From: Marinobacter salexigens
GTDB taxonomy: Bacteria; Pseudomonadota; Gammaproteobacteria; Pseudomonadales; Oleiphilaceae
Direction: 5' to 3'
Assembly: GCF_018860765.1 (NCBI RefSeq)
Contig: NZ_JAHKPV010000021.1
Location: 179,845-243,844 of the forward strand
Length of the DNA stretch: 64,000 nucleotides
The position numbers and the translations under genes were made by a program. The notes under the pieces were generated by a model that saw nothing but the letters and a program-made list of their open reading frames with translations, had not been told where the DNA came from and did not search any database. Of the stretch, positions 53,073-60,624 are shown piece after piece. Positions within the stretch are counted from its first letter, which is position 1; the number at the start of each line of letters is the position of its first letter.

Positions 53073-54479
53073 TTACCGAACGCCTTTGCCTAGGAGGATC
53101 ACTTCCACGGTTTGAATCATGATTAGAAAATCCATCAAAAGGCTGTGATTTTTGGAGTAATAAAGATCGTACTCCAGCTTCCCTCTGGCGTCTTCAACCG
53201 ATGCACCATAGGGGTATTTAAGTTGTGCCCAACCCATAAGCCCAGGCTTTACATAATGCCGCGTATCATAAAACGGAATTTTTTCTTTTAGCTCTGTGAC
53301 AAATTCTGGCCTTTCCGGGCGAGGGCCAACAATGCTCATTTCGCCTCTGATCACGTTGTAGATCTGCGGCAATTCATCTAAGCGTGTGTTGCGTATAAAG
53401 GCACCGACTCTGGTAACCCGGTTGTCATTTGCGGAGGCCCAGCGTGCTTGTCCGTCTTTCTCTGCATCCTGCCGCATGCTGCGGAATTTATAGATGCGAA
53501 ACTCTTTGCCCAACATGCCCACGCGATTTTGGCTATATAAAATGGGCCGCCCAGTTTCCAAGAAGACAGCAAGCGCTGTGAGAATGATGAATGGCAACAT
53601 GACTGCGAGAAGCGTAAGGCTAATCAGCAAATCCAGCGACCGCTTAGCAAACGCCCTAGATTTTGAAGCTTTGAAGCCTTCTGAAAACACAATCCACGAA
53701 GGGTGCACCATATCCAACTTGGCTTTTTTTAACTCCCGTTCGTAGAAATCGACACCGTTAGTAATGGCGATTCCACGCAACTTGCACTCCATTAACTCTG
53801 GTACGGGCAGCCACCCACCCTCGCTACGACGACGTTCTTGTTGGGCAACAACGATTTCCGAAACCCTATTCTTCCGGCAAAATTGATAAAGATCTTCGGG
53901 CGTAGGCAGCATCAGGTCTGCTTTGACGGCGCCTGTCGCATTATCCGAGATACAACCGATGATCCGCACCCCGAGAGCACGCATATTACTTTCATACTCA
54001 TCCAGCAAATTCGCAGCAAAACTGCCCGCACCGAAAATCACTACCCGGCGGACAAGCTGCTCCGAGTCCACAATCCGCAGGAATATCAACCGAAGAACAA
54101 TCACGACCAGAGAAGCAAACGTAACCGCCCAGAATAAATTGGTACTGCCTGGGTTTGCCGACGGCAGGATCAAATAGAGTAATTTCAGCCCGATACCGCC
54201 CACAAAACAGTAGGCAACCAAGGTTCGGAAAAACAGCGCCGACGTGCTTTCATAAACCATGGAGAGGTAGCCACCCATGGCAAGTGTTCCGCAACTCAGG
54301 ATTAACGCGAACAGGCTCGCTGAGAAAATGTTTGTATCAACAGATGGATAGCCGACACCGGCGACCGCGAGTAACAGCGCCAACGAGGAAAAAATAGCAT
54401 ACAAAACAGTGAACTCCAGTGCAGCGAGCACCAGATAGGGGATATGAAGATAGTGTTTCCTGAAACGAATATACGACAC
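53073..54479 (-). CDS. XrtA system sugar transferase (TIGR03013 type, initiating glycosyl-1-phosphate transferase)
   Basis: 468 residues from a GTG at 54479, chosen because AAGGAAG stands 6 bases upstream and the length then matches the family; the frame opens further back at 54578 without such a site. Four to five helices at the N-terminus (about 10-125), a CoA-binding-like middle (VVIFGAGSFAANLLDEYESN), then the catalytic bacterial sugar transferase domain (SKSRAFAKRSLDLLISLTLL, FRIYKFRSMRQDAEKDG, TRLDELPQIYNVIRGEMSIV, GPRPERPEF). It should start the repeat unit on undecaprenyl phosphate. First gene of the 25-kb minus-strand row. Confidence 0.93.
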   Translation of the reverse strand: MSYIRFRKHYLHIPYLVLAALEFTVLYAIFSSLALLLAVAGVGYPSVDTNIFSASLFALILSCGTLAMGGYLSMVYESTSALFFRTLVAYCFVGGIGLKLLYLILPSANPGSTNLFWAVTFASLVVIVLRLIFLRIVDSEQLVRRVVIFGAGSFAANLLDEYESNMRALGVRIIGCISDNATGAVKADLMLPTPEDLYQFCRKNRVSEIVVAQQERRRSEGGWLPVPELMECKLRGIAITNGVDFYERELKKAKLDMVHPSWIVFSEGFKASKSRAFAKRSLDLLISLTLLAVMLPFIILTALAVFLETGRPILYSQNRVGMLGKEFRIYKFRSMRQDAEKDGQARWASANDNRVTRVGAFIRNTRLDELPQIYNVIRGEMSIVGPRPERPEFVTELKEKIPFYDTRHYVKPGLMGWAQLKYPYGASVEDARGKLEYDLYYSKNHSLLMDFLIMIQTVEVILLGKGVR

Positions 54480-54759
54480 GCTGAACTTCCTTGTCGTCTG
54501 CACAACAACCTGCGTCAGACAAACATCAAATTCTCCAACAGCCACGCTCTGCTTACGGAGAGCGCCCCTTACCGCCAATTCATTTTGTATAATGACCTAT
54601 TTTGCTATGGCCAGTATCCAATCTCAACTTATTGTATCTTTTGGTAACATAGTTTTACATTGTTTTTCATCGCTACTAGGAATTAACTGAACGGAGAATT
54701 GTATTTGCACTGTCAGTAGGTGAAAATCGTGCCATCGGTTTCACTGGGAAGGAGCGCCC
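54480..54759. promoter_or_regulatory. divergent promoter region of the exopolysaccharide genes
   Basis: 280 bases between the minus-strand sugar transferase row and the plus-strand deacetylase gene. A TATAAT hexamer lies at about 54587-54592 on the plus strand, but I see no good -35 box at proper spacing. No GG-N10-GC pair was found here in either direction, so these genes seem not to share the sigma-54 control of the PEP-CTERM genes. Confidence 0.5.
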
Positions 54760-55668
54760 ATGCCAAGTCAGGACAGACCCCAACCCTTGCATGCCATGAG
54801 CATAGACGTAGAAGATTACTTCCACGTTGCTGCTCTTTCCGGCGTAATCCGGCCAGATCAATGGGACTCCCTACCCTCCCGTGTGGAACAGAACACTGAG
54901 CGCCTGCTTGAGCTGTTTGACAAGCATCATGTGAAAGCGACTTTTTTTGTGCTTGGATGGGTCGCCGAGAGATTTCCAGCCTTGATCCGAAAATTAGCCG
55001 ATCATGGTCACGAAATTGCGTCCCACGGGTACAGTCATCAGCTTATTTACAAGCAGACCCAAGGTGTTTTCCGGGAAGAAACCCTTCGCTCCAAAGCCCT
55101 ACTTGAAGACATTACAGGTGAAGCCATTGAAGGCTATCGCGCAGCCAGCTATTCCATTACTCGTGACTCTCTCTGGGCACTGGATATTCTTAGCGAGGCT
55201 GGCTTTACGTGGGATTCGAGCATTTTCCCGATTCGGCACGATAATTACGGCATTCCCGACTCCCCATCTGCACCCTATTCCATTGAAACTGCCAGCGGCG
55301 CGATTATTCGTGAGTTTCCACTAACCACTGCCCATATCATGGGGCTTTCAATACCAGCAGCTGGTGGTGGTTATTTTCGCCAATTCCCTTACCCGGTATT
55401 TCGATACCTGTTCCGAAATGCAACAGGCTTTGGCGCCCGGCCACAAATGTTCTATTTGCACCCCTGGGAAATAGACCCGGAACAGCCACGTTACGATAAC
55501 GCAAGTTGGTTTTCGCGTTTTCGACATTACACTAATCTGGACCAGTGTTACGGTCGCCTCGAACGCCTGCTCGGTGATTTCAGGTTTGGAACCGTCAGCG
55601 AAAGCTATAATGCTTATGAACCAGACAAAACCCTGCTGCGCAGCGATCAATTGATCCGCCTCGCCTGA
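54760..55668 (+). CDS. XrtA system polysaccharide deacetylase
   Basis: 302 residues with the NodB homology domain: MSIDVEDYFHVAAL (Asp16, Glu18, Asp19), ATFFVLGWVAERFP, GHEIASHGYSHQ (metal histidines 89 and 93), GYRAASYSIT and FYLHPWEIDPEQPR with the catalytic His. The C-terminal DUF3473 part is typical of the TIGR03006 group found only with exosortase A. No signal peptide. A strong RBS (AAGGAG) precedes the ATG. It forms an operon with the ATPase gene. Confidence 0.93.
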   Translation: MPSQDRPQPLHAMSIDVEDYFHVAALSGVIRPDQWDSLPSRVEQNTERLLELFDKHHVKATFFVLGWVAERFPALIRKLADHGHEIASHGYSHQLIYKQTQGVFREETLRSKALLEDITGEAIEGYRAASYSITRDSLWALDILSEAGFTWDSSIFPIRHDNYGIPDSPSAPYSIETASGAIIREFPLTTAHIMGLSIPAAGGGYFRQFPYPVFRYLFRNATGFGARPQMFYLHPWEIDPEQPRYDNASWFSRFRHYTNLDQCYGRLERLLGDFRFGTVSESYNAYEPDKTLLRSDQLIRLA

Positions 55669-55679
55669 TTCAGGGCAAA

Positions 55680-55709
55680 GAACTGAACAGGAACTGAACA
55701 GGAACTGAA
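55680..55709 (+). repeat. 11-base tandem repeat spanning a ribosome-binding site
   Basis: GAACTGAACAG occurs at 55680-55690 and 55691-55701 and partly at 55702-55709. The unit junctions make AGGAAC, so the Shine-Dalgarno-like sequence of the ATPase gene is present twice, the last one about 7 bases before its ATG. Confidence 0.85.
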
Positions 55710-55710
55710 T

Positions 55711-56748
55711 ATGTATTTGGAATTTTTCGGTCTCCATAGACACCCCTTCCGCATTACACCGGAAGACGATTTTATTTACATGAGCCAGCAGCATTCCCGG
55801 GCTTTTGTGTACATGTCGTCGGCGATCTGGAGCTCCGAAGGGTTTGTGGTTATCAGCGGTGAAATCGGTTCCGGCAAAACCACCTTGCTTAAGAAGACCG
55901 TTCGTAACCTTGAGGGTAACCTCAAGTTACTTAACATCTCCTATACCAATCTAGAATCCAAAGACCTATTCGGCCTAATTCTTCGCAAAGCCGGCATGAA
56001 GGTTGAAGACGATAGCAAAGTAGCCATGCTTTTCCAGATATCCGATTATCTGGAACAAATGGCGAAGGCTGGGACACCGGTCGTGCTAACCATTGATGAA
56101 GCACAGAACCTCACCCGAGAGAATCTGGAAGACATTCGCATGCTGGCCGGTATGGAAAGCATGGGCGGACCTGCTATGCGGGTAATTCTGCTTGGCCAGC
56201 CAGAGCTGAAACAGGCAGTTTTGGACATTCCTCAGCTCGCGCAACGGGTGAAACTTTTCTTCCATTTGGAAGGGCTCACGCTAAAAGAAACTGCAGAATA
56301 TATTGATTACCGACTGCTGGTTTCTGGTCACGGTGGCAATAAGCTGTTTGATAGCGACACGGTTCGCGAGATTCACAAGTTGAGCAAGGGCATTCCAAGG
56401 CTGATCAACAAACTGTGTGACGGCATGATGATGTGCGCTTATTCGGAGGACCGGCCGTTTATCGACCCCCACGACCTGAAATCCATCCGTAAGGATTTAT
56501 TGGGCGAAGAGCTGCCAGAAAACACACCCCAGTCGGCCACATTGGAAAAGCGCGAGCACTCGGTTGCCGAATCAGCCGGACATTCTGCTGATTCGGCAGC
56601 TGTTTCCAGTGCCCTAGTGCGTATGGCCCAAGCGCTAGAGCGTATCGACGACCGGCTCGCCACGATCTTTCCCGACGAACACGTGCCTCGCAAAGAAAGT
56701 GTTGGCGTGCCTGACAATGTAAAGCCGTTGTCGCCGAACCGAAAATAG
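55711..56748 (+). CDS. XrtA/PEP-CTERM system-associated ATPase (ExeA-like)
   Basis: 345 residues. AAA-type ATPase of the TIGR03015 group: MYLEFFGLHRHPFRITPEDD is the family's opening, Walker A is GEIGSGKTTLL (K56), Walker B is VVLTIDEAQNL (about 122-132) and the sensor region is ILLGQPELKQAVL with LAQRVKLFFHLEGL. The last 80 residues are low in order and rich in Ala/Ser/Glu. Similar to the secretion ATPase ExeA, and probably powers or regulates export or sorting from the inner membrane. Linked to the deacetylase gene by 42 bases. Confidence 0.92.
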   Translation: MYLEFFGLHRHPFRITPEDDFIYMSQQHSRAFVYMSSAIWSSEGFVVISGEIGSGKTTLLKKTVRNLEGNLKLLNISYTNLESKDLFGLILRKAGMKVEDDSKVAMLFQISDYLEQMAKAGTPVVLTIDEAQNLTRENLEDIRMLAGMESMGGPAMRVILLGQPELKQAVLDIPQLAQRVKLFFHLEGLTLKETAEYIDYRLLVSGHGGNKLFDSDTVREIHKLSKGIPRLINKLCDGMMMCAYSEDRPFIDPHDLKSIRKDLLGEELPENTPQSATLEKREHSVAESAGHSADSAAVSSALVRMAQALERIDDRLATIFPDEHVPRKESVGVPDNVKPLSPNRK

Positions 56749-56764
56749 CATCGATTTTAATTAC

Positions 56765-58249
56765 TTAGATCACGAGCTTATCTACAAACTCATGAACAGC
56801 GGTCTGTTCCAGACTTTTCTGGTCTGCGCAGGCTTCAAAAATGTGTTCGCACCTTTGGGCCGGAAAGCGGGTTGCCAGATTGGATCGGAACTTATCTGCA
56901 AGCAAAGGAATGCTCTCTTCCCTACGGCGGCGATGGCCAATGGGGTATTCGACTGTAATCCGGTCGGTGCTTGAGCCGTCCTTGAAGAACACCTGAATAG
57001 CGTTTGCAATTGAGCGTTTGTCTGCCTCTAGGTATTCACGGGTGTATTGCTCATCTTCAATAACTTCCATCTTGTCTCTGAGCTCATCGATGATGGGATG
57101 GGCTTCGTGGAAGCTATCTTCGTAGTGCTCAGCCACCAAATCACCAAAGATAAGCGGTACAGCTGTCATATATTGTAGGCAGTGATCCCTATCTGCTGCG
57201 TTCGCAAGTTTGCCAACTTTGGAGATTATACGAATAGCCGATTCGTGGGTTGTTATAACGATTCGATCAATCTCTCCGAGCCGGTCTTTCACTTGTGAAT
57301 GGAGTATTACCGCTGCCTCTGCCGCCGTTTGAGCGTGAAACTCTGCAGGAAAGGATACCTTGAACAATATATTTTCCATCACATAGGAGCCAAACTCTTG
57401 CGGCAAAGAAAACTCCCGCTTGCCTTCCGGCTTCAAAGCCTGATCTTTGTTGGTTTTACTGAATAGAACATCGTAGAAACCCCACTGAGGGGCCGTTAAT
57501 GCACTGGGAATACCCATCTCGCCTCGCATGGCAATGTCCGCAAGGCGAACAGCCCGGGATGTGGCATCACCCGCAGCCCAAGATTTACGGGAACCGGCGT
57601 TAGGGGCGTGGCGGTAGGTTCGCAGAGCCTGACCATCTATCCAAGCATGGGAAAGGGCCGAAAGCATTTGTTCGCGATTAGCACCCATAAGTTTGGCGGT
57701 AACCGCTGTTGAAGCCACCTTGACCAAAATCACGTGGTCCAGCCCTACCCGGTTGAACGAGTTTTCCAGTGCCAAGATTCCCTGAATTTCGTGGGCCATA
57801 ATCATGGCTTCCAGAACGTCACGCATGGTGACCGGTGCCTTTCCCTTTGCTACACGCTTTTGGGACAGGTGATCAGCTACGGCCAGAATGCCGCCCAAGC
57901 TATCCGAAGGGTGGCCCCATTCGGCTGCCAGCCAAGTATCGTTGTAATCCAGCCAACGCACAATACAACCAATATCCCAGGCAGCCTTTACTGGATCTAG
58001 CCGAAATGACGTACCCGGGACTCGTGCGCCATGGGGAACAACTGTGCCTTCCACTATAGGGCCCAAGTGTTTCGTGCACTCGGGAAAGCGTAAAGCCAGC
58101 AGCCCGCATCCTAGCGTGTCCATTAAACAAAGGCGGGCCGTGTTCCAGGCTTCTTTGCTTTTTACTTTGTAGGTGAGAACGTAATCGGAGATTTTCTGAA
58201 GGACTTCGTCGTAATCAGGGCGTTCGTTAAGATCGAATGTGGCTGACAT
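56765..58249 (-). CDS. prpD: 2-methylcitrate dehydratase PrpD
   Basis: 494 residues, the usual length of PrpD, converting 2-methylcitrate to 2-methyl-cis-aconitate in propionate catabolism without an iron-sulfur cluster. Characteristic MmgE/PrpD stretches: [80 protein letters not shown] and [28 protein letters not shown] stands before the ATG. In many relatives it follows prpF directly; here a PEP-CTERM gene on the other strand lies between. An Fe-S dehydratase gene (acnD) is also present. Confidence 0.95.
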   Translation of the reverse strand: MSATFDLNERPDYDEVLQKISDYVLTYKVKSKEAWNTARLCLMDTLGCGLLALRFPECTKHLGPIVEGTVVPHGARVPGTSFRLDPVKAAWDIGCIVRWLDYNDTWLAAEWGHPSDSLGGILAVADHLSQKRVAKGKAPVTMRDVLEAMIMAHEIQGILALENSFNRVGLDHVILVKVASTAVTAKLMGANREQMLSALSHAWIDGQALRTYRHAPNAGSRKSWAAGDATSRAVRLADIAMRGEMGIPSALTAPQWGFYDVLFSKTNKDQALKPEGKREFSLPQEFGSYVMENILFKVSFPAEFHAQTAAEAAVILHSQVKDRLGEIDRIVITTHESAIRIISKVGKLANAADRDHCLQYMTAVPLIFGDLVAEHYEDSFHEAHPIIDELRDKMEVIEDEQYTREYLEADKRSIANAIQVFFKDGSSTDRITVEYPIGHRRRREESIPLLADKFRSNLATRFPAQRCEHIFEACADQKSLEQTAVHEFVDKLVI

Positions 58250-58355
58250 AACGCCATTCTCCTTTTTGAATTCCTTGTACGGCTTAGTTTACCTGCAGTC
58301 GGCTGAGAATTCATTTTGCACTATGCGGCTTGGCCGATCTTATGGACATCCAAAA

Positions 58356-58393
58356 TGTCGGAAAAATTTACATTTATCCACGCGATTCCGACA
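58356..58393 (+). promoter_or_regulatory. inverted repeat upstream of a sigma-54 promoter (candidate PrsR site)
   Basis: TGTCGGAA (58356-58363) and TTCCGACA (58386-58393) form perfect 8-base arms around 22 bases. The centre lies about 60 bases upstream of the -24 element, a fitting position for a sigma-54 activator site. Direct evidence of binding is lacking. Confidence 0.4.
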
Positions 58394-58435
58394 AAGAAAA
58401 TATCAACCCACTAATATTGCGGGCTTTTTTTATAT

Positions 58436-58451
58436 TGGCCTCATCATTGCT
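58436..58451 (+). promoter_or_regulatory. sigma-54 (RpoN) promoter of the third PEP-CTERM gene
   Basis: TGGCCTCATCATTGCT: GG (58437-58438) and GC (58449-58450) exactly 10 bases apart, with TTGCT at -12 as in the consensus. About 70 bases of leader follow before the ATG, with an AGGAAGGA ribosome-binding site. Confidence 0.82.
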
Positions 58452-58533
58452 TGATGAAACACAGGCTTGAGGCCTATATAAAGCCCACCTAAAAAAACCG
58501 GGCAAAAATATAACGCTAGGAAGGACGAGACAA

Positions 58534-59301
58534 ATGAACAGGAAATCTAGATTCGGTGGACGCATAGCAGGCGCTTCAATGGCGCTTGTTCTGATGGGTG
58601 GTGCTGCCAATGTTATGGCCGTGCCAGTAACTTTCTTTGGGGAAGATCCCACAACAGCTGGCAATGCGCTGGGCGCAAATTCTTCACAAGCACGGAGCGA
58701 TTTTCTTTCGAACCTTTCCGGTGTGGGAAATGAAGATTTCGAGTCTTTCACATCCGGCGATATTTCCCCACTAAGCCTGAGCTTTCCCGGCACCGGAGGA
58801 ACTCTAGGCGCCACTCTTACGGGCACTGGCCAGGTTGATTCCGGAACCTCTAGCAACCCAGGGCGTTTCGCTACCTCGGGGGTCAACTTTTGGGAAGTCG
58901 AAACAGGCTCCTTCACTATCAACTTTGCGGACCCCATCAGCGCTTTCGGATTCAACGGCATTGATATCGGCGACTTCGTAACCGATCAGATGGTACTGAG
59001 CCTGACCAATTTCGCTGGAGAGACGTCACAACTGACCGTTCCTCACTCCCTGAACATTGGGAATAGTGATAATGCAACTCTGTTCTTCGGTTTTTACGAC
59101 CTTGAGAACACCTATACCAGTATTGCGTTTAACAACGCAGGCGGAGGCGACCTATTTGCATTCGACGACATGGTCATCGGTGACGCTGGGCAGATCACCC
59201 CAGACCCAACACCGGTTCCAGAGCCCTCAACCCTAGCGTTGTTAGCGATGGGACTGCTCGGCTTCGGAGCAAAGCGTCGATTCTCTTCAAAGCGCGCATA
59301 A
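58534..59301 (+). CDS. PEP-CTERM sorting domain protein inside the prp locus
   Basis: 255 residues: signal peptide (basic MNRKSRFGGR, core MALVLMGGA, end NVMAVP), then a beta-rich domain (FESFTSGDISPLSLSFPGTG; INFADPISAFGFNGIDIGDF; TSIAFNNAGGGDLFAFDDMV) like the carbohydrate-binding-type bodies of many PEP-CTERM proteins, and the sorting tail VPEPSTLALLAMG, helix, then KRRFSSKRA. Own sigma-54 promoter and terminator make it a complete cassette, inserted on the opposite strand between prpF and prpD. XrtA should process it at the surface. No recognisable enzymatic motif. Confidence 0.93.
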   Translation: MNRKSRFGGRIAGASMALVLMGGAANVMAVPVTFFGEDPTTAGNALGANSSQARSDFLSNLSGVGNEDFESFTSGDISPLSLSFPGTGGTLGATLTGTGQVDSGTSSNPGRFATSGVNFWEVETGSFTINFADPISAFGFNGIDIGDFVTDQMVLSLTNFAGETSQLTVPHSLNIGNSDNATLFFGFYDLENTYTSIAFNNAGGGDLFAFDDMVIGDAGQITPDPTPVPEPSTLALLAMGLLGFGAKRRFSSKRA

Positions 59302-59336
59302 AAGCCGCGATGTAAGGCATTAGCGCCCTGAAAAAT

Positions 59337-59372
59337 AAAAGCCACTTGGTCGAAAGACCAAGTGGCTTTTTT
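59337..59372. terminator. bidirectional terminator between PEP-CTERM gene and prpF
   Basis: AAAA, GCCACTTGGTC-GAAA-GACCAAGTGGC (perfect 11-base stem with GNRA loop), then a T-run. Works for the plus-strand PEP-CTERM gene and, read from the other side, for the prpC-acnD-prpF row. Thus prpD beyond it probably needs its own promoter. Confidence 0.92.
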
Positions 59373-59373
59373 G

Positions 59374-60552
59374 TTAGAAGCTATCTTCGGGAACCCTTAC
59401 CCAGCCTTCCATCAGTATTCGGGCGCTTCGGCTCATAATAGCCTTGGTTGCCGTCCACTGACCGTTCACTTCCTTAGCTTCTGCGCCTACCTGCAGGGTG
59501 CCTGAAGGATGACCAAACGTGACTGAAGTACGATCACCACCGCCTGCAGCCAGGTTCACCAGCGTGCCCGGAATGGCCGCTGCGGTTGCTATAGCTACAG
59601 CTGCTGTACCCATCATGGCGTGGTGCAGCTTGCCCATGGACAGCGCACGTACCAGCACATCAATATCACCGGCGGCGATATTCTTGCCACTGGATGAAGT
59701 GTAATCCTTCGGTGGAGCCACGAAAGCCACTTTTGGCGTGTGCTGGCGGGAGGCAGCTTCTTCAATGTTCTGAATCAGCCCCATTTTCAGGGCGCCATGG
59801 GCACGGATGGTTTCAAACATCGCCAGGGCTTTGGGGTCGCTGTTGATGTCATCCTGCAGCTCCCTGCCCTTATAACCAACTTCATCCGCATTGATAAACA
59901 CTGTCGGAATGCCGGCATTGATCATAGTGGCTTTCAGAGCGCCAACACCTGGCACTTCCAGTTCATCAACCAGATTGCCAGTCGGGAACATGGAGCCCTC
60001 GCCGTCGGCGGGGTCCATAAACTCTACCTGAACCTCGGCGGCGGGAAAGGTGACGCCATCCAGTTCAAAATCGCCGGTTTCCTGAACCTCACCATTGGTG
60101 ATCGGCACATTGGCAATGATCGTTTTACGGATATTGGCCTGCCATATGCGCACAATCGCTGTACCGTTTTCCGGGATGCGATCTTTGGCCACGAAACCGC
60201 TGTTGATGGCAAAGGCCCCGACGGCCGCGGTCAGGTTGCCGCAATTGCCGCTCCAGTCCACAAAAGGCTTATCGATGCTCACCTGACCAAACAGGTAATC
60301 CACATCGTGATCCGGCTGGGTACTTTTGCACAGAATGACAGTTTTGCTGGTGCTGGATGTAGCGCCGCCCATACCGTCGGTCTGCTTCTGGTAGGGATCC
60401 GGGCTGCCGATAACCCGCAGCAACATGTTGTCCCGAGCGGGACCCGGGGTGCGGGCCCTTTCAGGAAGATCTTCAAGGCGGAAAAATACGCCTTTGCTGG
60501 TGCCGCCACGCATGTAGGTGGCGGGGATTCTGATTTGTGGAGCGTGAGTCAT
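59374..60552 (-). CDS. prpF: 2-methylaconitate cis-trans isomerase PrpF
   Basis: 392 residues; isomerises 2-methyl-trans-aconitate formed by AcnD so that the 2-methylcitrate cycle can proceed. Motifs: YMRGGTSKGVFFRLEDLP, GMGGATSSTSKTVIL, DWSGNCGNLTAAVGAFAINS with the catalytic Cys, and KLHHAMMGTAAVAIATAAAI. Diaminopimelate-epimerase-like fold. It follows acnD by 72 bases in the usual prpC-acnD-prpF order. Confidence 0.96.
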   Translation of the reverse strand: MTHAPQIRIPATYMRGGTSKGVFFRLEDLPERARTPGPARDNMLLRVIGSPDPYQKQTDGMGGATSSTSKTVILCKSTQPDHDVDYLFGQVSIDKPFVDWSGNCGNLTAAVGAFAINSGFVAKDRIPENGTAIVRIWQANIRKTIIANVPITNGEVQETGDFELDGVTFPAAEVQVEFMDPADGEGSMFPTGNLVDELEVPGVGALKATMINAGIPTVFINADEVGYKGRELQDDINSDPKALAMFETIRAHGALKMGLIQNIEEAASRQHTPKVAFVAPPKDYTSSSGKNIAAGDIDVLVRALSMGKLHHAMMGTAAVAIATAAAIPGTLVNLAAGGGDRTSVTFGHPSGTLQVGAEAKEVNGQWTATKAIMSRSARILMEGWVRVPEDSF

Positions 60553-60624
60553 TTCGTTGCTCTCATTATGATATTGAAGCCGGCGCCCTGGCTTTGCGTT
60601 TCCAGCAAGCCAGAGCGCCGTTTA

